Assembly (NCBI GenBank): GCA_963784805.1
Contig: CAWASR010000023.1
Coordinates: 54,308-118,307, forward strand
Reading direction: 5' to 3'
Origin: Roseiarcus sp963784805
GTDB lineage: Bacteria; Pseudomonadota; Alphaproteobacteria; Rhizobiales; Beijerinckiaceae
DNA length: 64,000 nt
Made by a program: the position numbers and the translations under genes. Of the stretch, positions 1 through 10,681 are shown piece after piece. How positions within the stretch are numbered: the first letter of the stretch is position 1; the number at the start of each line of letters is the position of its first letter. The notes below the pieces were generated by a model, which worked only from the letters and a program-made list of their open reading frames with translations, ran no database searches and was not told the origin of the DNA.

Positions 1-4
1 CCCA

Positions 5-335
5 ATGCCCGATGTCATCACCGCCAACCGCCTCGCGGATGGCGTGGTCTTATTCCTCAGCGCGGACGGCTGGAGCGAGGATTTCAACCGCGCCGCAATA
101 TGGCCCGACAAGCCGTCGACCGCCGCCGCCTTGGCCCGCGCGAAGGACGATGAGGCGCGCAATCTCGTGGTCGACGCCTATGAGGTCCCGGTCGAGCAAC
201 GCAACGGCCATGTCGCGCCGAAGGCGCTGCGCGAGGCGATCCGCGCCGCCGGACCCACGAACAGGCGCGATCTCGGCAAGCAGGCGCATGGCCTTGCGCC
301 GCATTCCGGCCCCAAATCCGCGACCGAGCCCGACC

Positions 336-349
<14 letters not shown>
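5..349 (+). CDS. DUF2849 domain protein
   Basis: Small protein of 114 residues that opens MPDVITANRLADG, the characteristic start of DUF2849 proteins. This family sits directly upstream of sulfite reductase in many alphaproteobacteria. The stop lies 14 bases inside the following cysI gene, so the two are almost certainly co-transcribed and translationally coupled. No signal peptide or catalytic motif is visible. The biochemical role is unknown; the fixed position in the cys operon suggests an accessory part in sulfite reduction. The ATG is only four bases from the window edge, but it gives a family-like N-terminus. Confidence 0.8.
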
Positions 350-2008
<1,659 letters not shown>

Positions 2009-2009
<1 letters not shown>

Positions 2010-2743
2010 TGAGCGCGCATGACATCAGGCTGTTCGGCGATCAGATCGCCGCCTCCCGGCTGGAGAGCCGGTTCGCGCGCCTGAAGGCGTCCTCGCTCGT
2101 CAGGCTCGCGATCGAGGATCTCTACCCCGGCCGGATTGCGCTGGTCTCGAGCTTCGGCGCCGACGCCGCCGCGCTCCTGCACATGGTCTCCCGCATCGAT
2201 CCGCGAACGCCGGTGATATTCGTCGACACTGGCCAGCACTTTCCGGAGACGCTCGCCTACCGGGACATGCTGTGCGAGACTCTCGGCCTGACCAATGTTC
2301 TGGTCGCGGAGCCGCGCCCCCTTGCGGTCGAGCGGGAGGACCCGGAGAAGTTTCTGTTCGCCAGCGACCCCGATCGCTGCTGCGAGATTCGCAAGGTCCG
2401 TCCGCTGGCCGAGGCGATCGAGGGTTATGACGCCTGGATCACGGGCCGCAAGTCTTTCCAGAGCTCGGCGCGGGCGAGCCTGCCGCTGTTCGAGGCGGAG
2501 GGCGATCGGGTCAAGGTCAATCCGCTCGTCGGCTGGACCGCCGGCGACGTGCTGAACTACATCGCCGAGGCCGGCCTTCCGCGACATCCCCTGGTCGCCA
2601 AGGGTTTTCCCTCGATCGGCTGCCTGCCCTGCACCAGCCGGGTGACGCCCGGCGAGGACGAGCGGGCCGGCCGCTGGCGCGGACGGGGGAAGACCGAGTG
2701 CGGCATTCATGCGCCCTCGCTCGACGCCGGACTGGACATCTGA
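2009..2743 (+). CDS. cysH: Adenylyl-/phosphoadenylyl-sulfate reductase
   Basis: Protein of 244 residues that reduces activated sulfate to sulfite, the step before CysI. The N-terminal part has the PP-loop-like SSFGADAAALLH and FVDTGQHFPET segments. A CC pair lies at about residue 124, CLPC at about 208-211, and the conserved ECGIH near the C-terminus carries the nucleophilic cysteine. The CC plus CxxC set binds a 4Fe-4S cluster and marks the APS-reducing type rather than the cluster-free PAPS type; that substrate choice is inferred from the motif. Start and stop overlap the neighbouring genes by one base each. Confidence 0.92.
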
Positions 2744-3261
2744 TGGCGCTGTGGCGGCGCGGCGGCTTAGCCGAGAACGTCTGGACTCTTCTCGCCGACG
2801 ACGCCCCGGCGCCGGCCGAAGGCGCGGTCGTCGTCTCGCTCAAGAGGTGGCTCGCCGAGGGGGAGGCGCTGGCGGCGCGCGCCTCGCCGGTCGGGGTGGC
2901 GGTCGATGCGAGCGCCGATGCGCAAGCCCATCTGGCCGAGCTCGCCCGGCGGCCGCTGGTCGCTCTCGCCTTCGCCAAATTCGCCGACGGCCGGGCCTTC
3001 TCCTATGCGCGGCTGTTGCGCGACAGATACGGATTTGGCGGCGAATTGCGCGCGATCGGCGATGTGCTGATCGACGAAATCCCGCTGATGCTGCGCTGCG
3101 GCTTCAATTCCTTCGAGGTCGTCAATGCGCCGACATTGCGCGCGCTCGAGGCCGGTCGCCTGCCCGGACCGCCAATCCACTACCAGCCCGGCAGCGCCAG
3201 GGACGAGGCCCCGGAAGGGACCCGGCCGTGGCGATGGGCTGAGGCGGGGCGCGGCCGCTAG
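2743..3261 (+). CDS. DUF934 domain protein of the sulfate assimilation operon
   Basis: Protein of 172 residues, the last gene of the DUF2849-cysI-cysH-DUF934 operon. It carries the DUF934 signature stretch around GRAFSYARLLRDRYGF and GFNSFEV, with no transmembrane segment. The ATG at 2743 overlaps the cysH stop as TGATG, so coupling is clear. The family is found almost only beside sulfite reductase genes; an electron-transfer or maturation role is often proposed, but nothing in the sequence proves it. Confidence 0.85.
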   Translation: MALWRRGGLAENVWTLLADDAPAPAEGAVVVSLKRWLAEGEALAARASPVGVAVDASADAQAHLAELARRPLVALAFAKFADGRAFSYARLLRDRYGFGGELRAIGDVLIDEIPLMLRCGFNSFEVVNAPTLRALEAGRLPGPPIHYQPGSARDEAPEGTRPWRWAEAGRGR

Positions 3262-3269
3262 AGCGGGGG

Positions 3270-3390
3270 GAAATTGAGTCTGTTCATAGCCGGCGTTGGC
3301 GAAGGAGTTCGCACATTCCTTTGCGGCGTAGGCTCCGAGGAGCTGGCCGATGGCGGCGACGACGGCTTGGAGCGTTCGCGCGGCAAGCCC
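3270..3390 (-). pseudogene. IS630-family transposase, C-terminal scrap
   Basis: Reading the minus strand from 3390 down gives AARTLQAVVAAIGQLL, then KECANSFANAGYEQT. This is the usual C-terminal tail of IS630-type DDE transposases (the ECANYFxNAGY motif). Only about 40 residues survive. No catalytic core is adjacent and no clear terminal repeat is seen. It fills the gap between DUF934 and the Ada-like gene and is a leftover of an insertion. Confidence 0.65.
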
Positions 3391-3528
3391 AAATCATCCC
3401 GCTCTAAGAGGCGCCGCCGCTTTCGGGTGGCGGAGGGAACGCGAATGCGCGAGTGTTCGCATTCAATCGCTCAGGCGCGCCCGATGCGCGGGCCGCGCCT
3501 TCGGACCGGCAAAATCGGAACTGCCGCC

Positions 3529-4392
3529 ATGCTCGACGCGCCCACCCTACCGACCGCCTGCACGGATTACGCCACCGTCAAGCGTGCGATCGAGTTCATT
3601 TCCATCCACTGGCGCGATCAGCCCCCGATCGAGAGCATCGCCGGGCATGTCGGCCTGTCGGCCTCGCATTTCCAGCACGTGTTCAAGCGCTGGGCGGGGT
3701 TGACGCCCAAAGCGTTCTTGCAGGCGATCACGGTTGAGCGGGCGCGCGAGTTGTTGCGCGAGTCCTCCAGCGTTCTCGATGCGGCCTATGACGTCGGCCT
3801 CTCCGGACCGAACCGTCCGCTCGATCTTTTCGTCACCCACGAGGCGTTGACGCCCGGCGATTATCGTCGCGACGACCTCGCTCTGAGCTATGGCTTCCAT
3901 CCTTCGCCATTCGGCGAGGCGATCGTGGCCGCAACTCGACGCGGCATGGTCGGGCTCGGCTTCGTCGATGATGGCGACCGCGAGGCCGCGCTTGCTGACA
4001 TGGTTCGGCGCTGGCCTTACGCGCGGTTCGTCGACGATGATCGAGCGACCGTCCGATATGCCGCTCGTGCGTTCGATCCGTCGCTTTGGCGCTCCAATGC
4101 GCCGCTGCGCGTGGTGATGATCGGCACGGACTTCGAGGTCCGTGTCTGGGAGACGCTTCTTTGCGTGCCCATAGGCCGTGCGACGACCTATTCCGACATT
4201 GCGCGCAAGATCGGAAAGCCCAAGGCGGCCCGCGCGGTCGGGGCCGCAGTCGGCCGCAATCCAATATCCTTCGTGGTGCCATGTCATCGCGTTCTGGGCC
4301 GCTCGGGCGCGCTCACCGGTTACCACTGGGGACTCGTCCGCAAACAGGCGATCATCGGTTGGGAAGCGGGGCGGACCGCGGGCGGCGCCTGA
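3529..4392 (+). CDS. Ada-like AraC-type regulator / methylated-DNA-protein-cysteine methyltransferase
   Basis: Protein of 287 residues with an AraC-type helix-turn-helix region (about residues 20-105, VGLSASHFQHVFKRWAG) and a C-terminal DNA-alkyltransferase domain. The active-site PCHR is at about residues 250-253 within FVVPCHRVLGRSG. It should remove alkyl groups from O6-alkylguanine and may activate DNA-repair genes. It lacks the N-terminal zinc domain of full Ada that accepts methyl from phosphotriesters, so the switch must differ from E. coli Ada. The ATG at 3529 was chosen because the open frame upstream encodes only IS-derived sequence. Confidence 0.85.
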   Translation: MLDAPTLPTACTDYATVKRAIEFISIHWRDQPPIESIAGHVGLSASHFQHVFKRWAGLTPKAFLQAITVERARELLRESSSVLDAAYDVGLSGPNRPLDLFVTHEALTPGDYRRDDLALSYGFHPSPFGEAIVAATRRGMVGLGFVDDGDREAALADMVRRWPYARFVDDDRATVRYAARAFDPSLWRSNAPLRVVMIGTDFEVRVWETLLCVPIGRATTYSDIARKIGKPKAARAVGAAVGRNPISFVVPCHRVLGRSGALTGYHWGLVRKQAIIGWEAGRTAGGA

Positions 4393-4430
4393 CGCGCGCC
4401 GCTGAGTTCGCTCCGGGCGCTGACGCGCCC

Positions 4431-6731
4431 TCATTTCGGATAGGGGATGCGCAAATTGGCGTCCTTCATTCGGCGCAGGATGTCGAAATTCATATCGCTC
4501 TTGATCCGCTCGGCCATTTCGATGTCATCGACAAAGCAGACGAGTTGGAATTTGAGCACCCAGTCGCCAAAGTCAGCGAACAACACCGCTGGCGCGGGGA
4601 TCGCGAGGACGAGGTCCTGCGCCTTCGCTGCGGCGATCAGCAATTCGCGCACCTGCTCGACGTCGCTATCGTATGCGACGTTGATCGCGATGACGATCCG
4701 TCCGATGCGATCACCGCGGAACCAGTTCTTGACGATTCCGGTGACCAGATTCGAATTCGGCACGATCAGGGTTGCGCGATCGAACGTCTCGATCTCGGTC
4801 GAGCGGGCATTGATGCGGCGTACGAAACCCTGCTCCGTCCCGACCACCACCCAATCGCCCACGCGGATGCCGCGCTCCCAAAGCAAGATGAGGCCGGAAA
4901 CGAAGTTGTTCGCGATCGTCTGCAGGCCAAAGCCAATACCGACCGACAGGGCGCCGGCGACGATGGCGAGCTTCTGGATATCGAGGCCAATCTGCGACAC
5001 GCCGACGAGGACAGCGACAATGTAGCCGACGTAGCCGAAAATCGTGCTGATCGAGTTGCTGACGCCGGCGTCGAGTTGGGTTTGTGGCAAGAACCGCGAC
5101 CCGAGCCAGTTCTGAATGATTCGGGTGGCGACGACAACGAATGCAAAAGCCGCCGCCGCCGCGACCATCGAGGACAGCGACAGCGTGACGCCACCGACGG
5201 CGAAGCCGAAATAGGCTGCGCGCAAGGTGGTCCACAGATCCTCCGACTGCAGACGCCAGGGCCTCAGCACCGCGGCGGTCGCCATGACCAGGATCGCCAA
5301 CCGCGCCGAGCCTTGAACGATCACCGCGATTTGCGCGAGCACGTTTCGGCGCAGGCCGAGCATGGCCAGAATCGGGGCGCCGGCCGGAGAATCGGGCCGG
5401 GCGAGCGCCTCGGTTCCGTCCTGGACGATGACATCGAAGAGATAGAACAAGCTCGCGAGGATGGTCAGGAAAATCGCCTGCTTCACCAGGAAAGCGGCGA
5501 ATGCGATGTAGCCGCTCAACGTCGCCGCCAGAACGAGCAGCGTCACCGCCCAGCCGAGCGTTCGCAATGGCGCCCAGACCTCGCCCGGCGGCGAGCGTCC
5601 AGCCCCGATCAGCGGTCCCGCGATGCGCCGCAAAGTGACGGCCATCACGAGCGCGATCAGAGTCGCTCCGAGCGCGCGCCCCGCAATGGCGATGTTGAGC
5701 GACGCGACTGAATCGGCCAAAGGTTCGATGAGGCGCTCAACCGCCCAGATCGCCGCGATCGCCATGCCGCCGCGAAAGATCAGCGCCGCAGAATGATTGC
5801 CGATTGCGGCCAGCCGCCAGGCGCTGGCTTTCGGCGAGAGCATGCTGCGGCCCAGCGCATTGTAAATAATCAGCACGCGCGCGGCGTCGAGAAGGCCTTG
5901 CATTTGCGGTTCGGGAATATCCAAAGCATCGAGCGCAATCGCCAGCGCTCTCAAAGCGAGCAGCGGCAGCAGGGCGAGAACAAGGAACGTCCAGGCCGCG
6001 GCGATCGCGCGGCGCAGTCGGCTGGGCGCGGCGAGGTCGGGATCGAGGTGGATGACCCGCCGCGCGACCCAATGAATGGGAATTGCGATCAGGGCCAAAA
6101 ACCCAGCGACCGCCGCGATCCCGAGCTTCTGGGCGAGCGTGAGGCGACCGCCGAAACCGGCGAGCCATGCGCCGACCTTGAGCCTTATCGCGGCGGCGTC
6201 GAGCGGCGCCTCGCGCCAGACGCTCAGCCACAGTTGGGGATTAAGAACGCTCGAGGATCTGGCGAAGGTCTGCCGCGCGAAGAGATCGCGCCGGGCGGCG
6301 CTGATCCGGGTGGCGTTGTCGTAGACCTCCAGCAGCATGGCGCGCGCGGCGCGCAGTTTGGCGTCGAGCGCGTCGTGCTTTTGCTTTTCGGCGGCGAGCT
6401 CCGCGGTTGCGGCGTCGGTCGCAGGCGCGGATTCCTTCGATTTGGGCGTAAGTTCGGCCAGTCGTTTGGCGGACGCCGCAAGTTGCGGCGTGAGATCGGC
6501 GACGGCCGCTTGCAAGACGACGCCCAGCGGATCGATCTCGCCGCGCAGATGCTTCATTTCCGCATCGGAGAGGTTCGGGTTCTTCAGCGCCGTTTCGATG
6601 CCGGTCAGCGCGGCGCGAGTCGCCTCGAGGTTGAACGATGGCAATTCGTCAGCCGCTGCCCGCCACGGCGCGCAGAGGGCCACGGCAAGGAAGACCCAGC
6701 GCAAAACTCGAAATGCGGGCTGAAGCCTCAT
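4431..6731 (-). CDS. Large MscS-family mechanosensitive channel with DUF3772 domain
   Basis: Protein of 766 residues. It has a signal peptide (cleavage near CAPWRAAADE), a periplasmic helical DUF3772 region (about 30-180), a long series of hydrophobic helices (about 190-530), and the MscS core at about 540-750 with GIGFGLQTIANNFVSG and the RVGDWVVVG beta domain. It belongs to the large MscK-like class of inner-membrane osmotic-release channels. It is transcribed divergently from hisZ and convergently with the Ada-like gene. The specific regulatory signal cannot be read from sequence. Confidence 0.88.
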   Translation of the reverse strand: MRLQPAFRVLRWVFLAVALCAPWRAAADELPSFNLEATRAALTGIETALKNPNLSDAEMKHLRGEIDPLGVVLQAAVADLTPQLAASAKRLAELTPKSKESAPATDAATAELAAEKQKHDALDAKLRAARAMLLEVYDNATRISAARRDLFARQTFARSSSVLNPQLWLSVWREAPLDAAAIRLKVGAWLAGFGGRLTLAQKLGIAAVAGFLALIAIPIHWVARRVIHLDPDLAAPSRLRRAIAAAWTFLVLALLPLLALRALAIALDALDIPEPQMQGLLDAARVLIIYNALGRSMLSPKASAWRLAAIGNHSAALIFRGGMAIAAIWAVERLIEPLADSVASLNIAIAGRALGATLIALVMAVTLRRIAGPLIGAGRSPPGEVWAPLRTLGWAVTLLVLAATLSGYIAFAAFLVKQAIFLTILASLFYLFDVIVQDGTEALARPDSPAGAPILAMLGLRRNVLAQIAVIVQGSARLAILVMATAAVLRPWRLQSEDLWTTLRAAYFGFAVGGVTLSLSSMVAAAAAFAFVVVATRIIQNWLGSRFLPQTQLDAGVSNSISTIFGYVGYIVAVLVGVSQIGLDIQKLAIVAGALSVGIGFGLQTIANNFVSGLILLWERGIRVGDWVVVGTEQGFVRRINARSTEIETFDRATLIVPNSNLVTGIVKNWFRGDRIGRIVIAINVAYDSDVEQVRELLIAAAKAQDLVLAIPAPAVLFADFGDWVLKFQLVCFVDDIEMAERIKSDMNFDILRRMKDANLRIPYPK

Positions 6732-6914
6732 CGCGAACTATACTGCCAAACAGTGATTCACCAACGGACTCCTTACCGCATCCGACCATGGCGTAGCCGT
6801 GGCGACAACCACAACCTCGAATGGGTCAACGGCCGTGTTCACCTTCAAAGCGGAAAAGGGCTGCGCCGTTCGCGAGGCTTTGTTAAAGCAAGCCGCAAAT
6901 TCGAGGAAAATCCC

Positions 6915-8051
6915 TTGACAGCGATCCCGATCGAGACTTTTGGCCAAACCTCCCGAAGCGTGGGCGAACGCGCGCTCGACTTCTTTCTCGCCGCCGGCTT
7001 CGAGCGGGCGGAGCCAGCGATCCTTCATCCCGCCGCGATCTTTCTCGACATGTCGGGGGAGGAAATCCGCAGCCGCCTTTTCCTGACGTCCGGCGCCGCG
7101 GGCGAGGAGCTCTGTCTCAGGCCCGAATACACGATCCCGGTTTGCCTTTCCTATCTCGCCTCTGACCGAGCGGGCGGAATAGCTGAATATTCCTATCTTG
7201 GCCCTGTCTTTCGCGCTCACGCGGGCCAAGGCGGCGAAAGCGCGCAGACCGGGCTCGAGAGTTTCGGCAGAAGGGACGCGGAAGCCGCCGACGCGGAGGT
7301 ATTCGCTCTGTCTCTGGAGGCCGCGACAGCGGCCAGCGGCTCTCTCGCGGTTCGGCTGGGCGACGCGCGTCTCTTCGACAGCGCGCTCGATTCGCTCGCC
7401 CTTTCGGACTTATGGCGCCGACGTCTGCGCCGGGGCGTCTCTCATGGACGCAGCCTTGCGGCCATCCTGGATGGACATGGTCAGAGCGCGCTCGCGCAGC
7501 CTGGCGTGCTTGCGGCGATGGAAAGCGCCGACCATGCGGGAGCCAAGGCGCTGGTCCGGGACCTGCTGGCGATAGCTGGCGTCGAGTCGGTCGGCGGACG
7601 GACCGCCGGCGAAATCGCGGACCGTCTCCTGGAGCAGGCCGCACTGCGGTCGGGCGAGCCAATCGGCGCGGAAAAGCGCGAGGTGCTGGAGACCTTCCTT
7701 TCGATCTCGGGCGATCCCGACGAAGCCGCGCAGTCGCTGCGGCGGCTCGCGGATTCGGCCCGGCTCGAGCTTGGTCCGGCGCTTGACGCTTTTGAACGGC
7801 GAAATGGCTTCATCGCCGCACGGGGCGTCGCCATCGCAGAGACTCGCTTCAGCGCCGCCTTCGTACGCGATTTCGAGTATTACACCGGCTTCGTATTCGA
7901 GGCGCGCGATCCCGCCACGCCTGACGCGAAGCCTGTGCTTGCGGGCGGTCGCTACGACGGTCTCGCAAGGCGTCTCGGCGCCGGACAGGATATTCCCGCC
8001 GTCGGCGCCGCGATCGCGATCGACCGAATCGCCAATGGGGGAACGCCATGA
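6915..8051 (+). CDS. hisZ: ATP phosphoribosyltransferase regulatory subunit
   Basis: Protein of about 378 residues related to class II histidyl-tRNA synthetase but lacking tRNA-charging ability. It forms the regulatory partner of HisG in the first step of histidine synthesis. Recognisable synthetase-like pieces are LCLRPEYTIPV, EYSYLGPVFR, FEYYTGFVFE and GGRYDGLARRLG. No ATG gives a full-length protein; a TTG at 6915 is the best start, with the frame open far upstream but antisense to the channel gene. The stop overlaps the hisG start by four bases (ATGA). Confidence 0.9.
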   Translation: MTAIPIETFGQTSRSVGERALDFFLAAGFERAEPAILHPAAIFLDMSGEEIRSRLFLTSGAAGEELCLRPEYTIPVCLSYLASDRAGGIAEYSYLGPVFRAHAGQGGESAQTGLESFGRRDAEAADAEVFALSLEAATAASGSLAVRLGDARLFDSALDSLALSDLWRRRLRRGVSHGRSLAAILDGHGQSALAQPGVLAAMESADHAGAKALVRDLLAIAGVESVGGRTAGEIADRLLEQAALRSGEPIGAEKREVLETFLSISGDPDEAAQSLRRLADSARLELGPALDAFERRNGFIAARGVAIAETRFSAAFVRDFEYYTGFVFEARDPATPDAKPVLAGGRYDGLARRLGAGQDIPAVGAAIAIDRIANGGTP

Positions 8052-9064
8052 CGACGGCGCAAGACGCGGGCCGCGCCGAGGCCTCGTTCGTTCTAGGCGT
8101 GCCGTCCAAAGGACGCCTGCAGGAAAGCGCGAACGCTTTCTTCGCGCGGGCCGGGCTCGAACTGGTGCAGGCGCGCGGCGCCAGGGACTATCGCGGCCTG
8201 CTCGCCGACCTCCCTGGCGTGGAGGTCGCTTATCTTTCGTCCTCCGAGATCGTCGGCCACATCGCCGCCGGCGCAGCCCATTTCGGCGTCTGCGGCGAAG
8301 ATTTGTTGCGCGAAAAGGTCCATGACGCCGATCAGCGTCTCGAGCTTCTCGCCCCGCTCGGTTTCGGCCACGCCAACGTCGTCGTCGCAGTCCCCCAAGC
8401 ATGGATCGACGTCCGCTCTATGAACGATCTCGAAGATGTCGCTTCGGCCTACCGCGCCGCGCGCGGAAGGCGGATGCGCGTCGCGACAAAATACGTCAAC
8501 CTCACCCGGCGTTTCTTCGCCGCGCACGGCATTGCGGATTACCGCATCGTCGAAAGCCTCGGGGCGACGGAAGGCGCGCCGGCCTCTGGCGCGGCCGAAC
8601 TGATAGTCGACATTACGACAACGGGCGCGACCCTGGCCGCCAACGCCTTGAAGACGCTCGACGATGGCGTAATCCTTCGTTCGCAGGCGACGCTGGTCGC
8701 TTCGCTGACGGCGCCATGGAGCCCGGAGAGCCGGGCCAGCGCGCGGGCCATTCTCGACCGTATTGTGGCAAGCGAGCAGGCGCGCCAGTCTCGCGAGGTT
8801 CGTGCACAGCTTCGAGGCCCGACCCAGCCGATCGTGACGGCGGCCTGCGAGCGCTTCGCTGCGGTTCCCGCTGCCGGCCACGAGGTCGACTCGGAAGGCT
8901 TGGTCGCCCTGTATTGCGATCGCGCCAAGGTCGCCGAACTCGCCGCCTGGCTCCTCGCTCAGGGGGCCGAACGTGTCGGCGTCGCGGTTTTGGAGCAGGT
9001 GTTCGACGCCCGGAACCCGCTCTACGACGCGCTCGAAAAGCGGATCGGACCGGATCGGAGCTGA
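8048..9064 (+). CDS. hisG: ATP phosphoribosyltransferase catalytic subunit
   Basis: Protein of 338 residues that condenses ATP and PRPP, committing carbon to histidine. The LGVPSKGRLQE start, ATKYVNLTRRFF and the PRPP loop ELIVDITTTGATLAANAL identify it. Presence of HisZ next door suggests the hetero-octameric type, although the chain is about 100 residues longer than the shortest HisG proteins. That C-terminal extension is common in Rhizobiales. It is coupled to hisZ by an ATGA overlap and followed by a stem-loop. Confidence 0.92.
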   Translation: MTTAQDAGRAEASFVLGVPSKGRLQESANAFFARAGLELVQARGARDYRGLLADLPGVEVAYLSSSEIVGHIAAGAAHFGVCGEDLLREKVHDADQRLELLAPLGFGHANVVVAVPQAWIDVRSMNDLEDVASAYRAARGRRMRVATKYVNLTRRFFAAHGIADYRIVESLGATEGAPASGAAELIVDITTTGATLAANALKTLDDGVILRSQATLVASLTAPWSPESRASARAILDRIVASEQARQSREVRAQLRGPTQPIVTAACERFAAVPAAGHEVDSEGLVALYCDRAKVAELAAWLLAQGAERVGVAVLEQVFDARNPLYDALEKRIGPDRS

Positions 9065-9080
9065 ACTGAGCCGCGTTCGG

Positions 9081-9114
9081 ACAACCCGGCGACATTTCGC
9101 CGAATGTCGGTTGT
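9081..9114 (+). terminator. Stem-loop after hisG
   Basis: CGACATT (9090-9096) pairs with AATGTCG (9103-9109) around a six-base loop. Outer bases ACAAC and GTTGT can extend the stem across a small bulge. There is no T-run, so an intrinsic terminator is only a guess. A second small inverted repeat, CCCCT with AGGGG, lies at about 9130-9141. Confidence 0.4.
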
Positions 9115-9235
9115 TCGAGCTTCGAAGGGCCCCTCCAGGGGAGAAGCCATCAAACGCGGCCAGACAAAAATTGCTCTGGTCATTTGTAGTTTCCGGCCCT
9201 AACTTCGCCATCCATTTCGGTTTCCTCCACGGTCT

Positions 9236-10012
9236 GTGGCACACGAACGAAAATCGACAGCGGCGCTTCGAGGCGACGCGGGGGCTTTGGGCGTCGACAC
9301 CGCGTGGCGGGCGTCGCCGTCCGGGCGGACCGGCGCCCCTCGCCCCGTTCTCACCCCGTCGCCCGATCGCGAGCGCGCCTTCGCCAAGGCTCGGCGCCGT
9401 ACAGCGCGCGTGCGGATTCTGCGGGCGGCGATCCTCGTGGGCGGTCTGGGATCGGCGGCGGCGATGATCGGAATCGCGATTTTCAACCCGTTTGCGACCA
9501 AATTCGGCGCGCTTAGCTTCTCGAAGCTCTCGGTCGAAGGAACCAAGATTACGATGGTCCGGCCAAAGCTCGCCGGCTTTCGTAGCGATGGCCAGCCCTA
9601 CGACCTGACGGCCGAGCGGGCGCTTCAGGACATTGCGAACCCGACGGTGTTGGAATTGCAGAAGCTCGACGGGGAAATCGGCAAGACGCAGGGAGAATCG
9701 ACACACCTCAGCGCCGACGCCGGCATCTATGACAGCGTGCGCGAGCGCATGAAACTGACCAAGAACGTGCGAATCGGCAATGCGCGCTTCGATGTGCGGT
9801 TGCGAAGCGCCGAGATCGACTTTAAAACGGGCGTCTATCAAAGCACCGAACCTGTCGTGGTTCATATCGGCGACGGCACGACCATAACTTGCGACCGCGC
9901 AGCGGCGCGCAACAACGGCCAGGAATTGACATTCGAGGGCCACGTCAGAACGAAAATCATCCCCAAGGCCGAAGCCGCGCCGGGCGCTGACGCAAACAGG
10001 AACGATCCATGA
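9236..10012 (+). CDS. lptC: LPS export periplasmic/inner-membrane protein LptC
   Basis: Protein of 258 residues with a basic cytoplasmic N-terminus, one transmembrane helix near residues 60-85 (ILRAAILVGGLGSAAAMIGIAIF) and a periplasmic beta-jellyroll. LptC docks to the LptBFG transporter and passes lipopolysaccharide to LptA. The start is GTG; no strong ribosome site is visible, and a later start would lose part of the charged N-terminus only. The stop overlaps lptA by four bases (ATGA), and the lptC-lptA-lptB order is standard. Confidence 0.85.
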   Translation: MAHERKSTAALRGDAGALGVDTAWRASPSGRTGAPRPVLTPSPDRERAFAKARRRTARVRILRAAILVGGLGSAAAMIGIAIFNPFATKFGALSFSKLSVEGTKITMVRPKLAGFRSDGQPYDLTAERALQDIANPTVLELQKLDGEIGKTQGESTHLSADAGIYDSVRERMKLTKNVRIGNARFDVRLRSAEIDFKTGVYQSTEPVVVHIGDGTTITCDRAAARNNGQELTFEGHVRTKIIPKAEAAPGADANRNDP

Positions 10013-10620
10013 CAAAGGCGCCGATCGGTGCTCTCGGGACGGCCTTCCTCGCCTTGGCGCTGACCCTTACGTTCGGCGGCGCGCAGGCTGACACCAAGCC
10101 CGCGGGGCCGGGTGGGGCCAACCCGATCCAAATCCTCCCCGGAACGGACTCGAAGGAGCCGATCTCGATCGACGCCGACAAGCTTGTCTATTACGACAAG
10201 GAGCGCAAGGCGGTCTATTCTGGAAATGTGGTCGTCATTCAGGGCGACACGAAAATGACGTGCTCGACCATGACCGTCTATCTCGACCGCTCCCCTGCGC
10301 AAGGAACAGTCCAGGCCAAAGCCGATCAGGGCGGTCCCTCGGCCAATTCGGGCATTAAGCGCCTCGAGGCCGCGGGGCCGGTCACAGTCGTCTCCAAAAC
10401 CCAGGTCGCCACCGGCGACAGCGCTGTCTACGACAAGGCGGCGAACAGGGTAATGCTCATCGGGCACGTCACTCTCAGCGATGGACAGAACGTCACCAAG
10501 GGCGACCGGTTGATCTACAACCTCAAGACCAGCGAGGCGACGATCGACACCGACGCCAAGTCCGGACGCGTCCACGGGCAATTCGTCCCGTCGGGCGCGG
10601 ACCAGACGAAGGGGAAATAG
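10009..10620 (+). CDS. lptA: LPS transport periplasmic bridge protein LptA
   Basis: Protein of 203 residues with a signal peptide (cleavage near GGAQA-DT, residue 26) and an OstA/LptA domain. The core reads EPISIDADKLVYYDKERKAVYSGNVVV. It forms the periplasmic bridge that carries lipopolysaccharide between LptC and LptD. The chain ends in a polar tail. It is translationally coupled to lptC, and lptB begins 62 bases after the stop. Confidence 0.88.
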   Translation: MTKAPIGALGTAFLALALTLTFGGAQADTKPAGPGGANPIQILPGTDSKEPISIDADKLVYYDKERKAVYSGNVVVIQGDTKMTCSTMTVYLDRSPAQGTVQAKADQGGPSANSGIKRLEAAGPVTVVSKTQVATGDSAVYDKAANRVMLIGHVTLSDGQNVTKGDRLIYNLKTSEATIDTDAKSGRVHGQFVPSGADQTKGK

Positions 10621-10681
10621 GAGTCGACGCGTTGCCGGGTTTTCCTCCGCCGCCTCGCCGGTCCGACAGAAGCGCCTGCTC

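Noticed and set aside
4086..5711. A 541-residue plus-strand frame opposite the MscS gene
   Set aside because: Low-complexity Asp/Arg/Gln composition typical of antisense reading.
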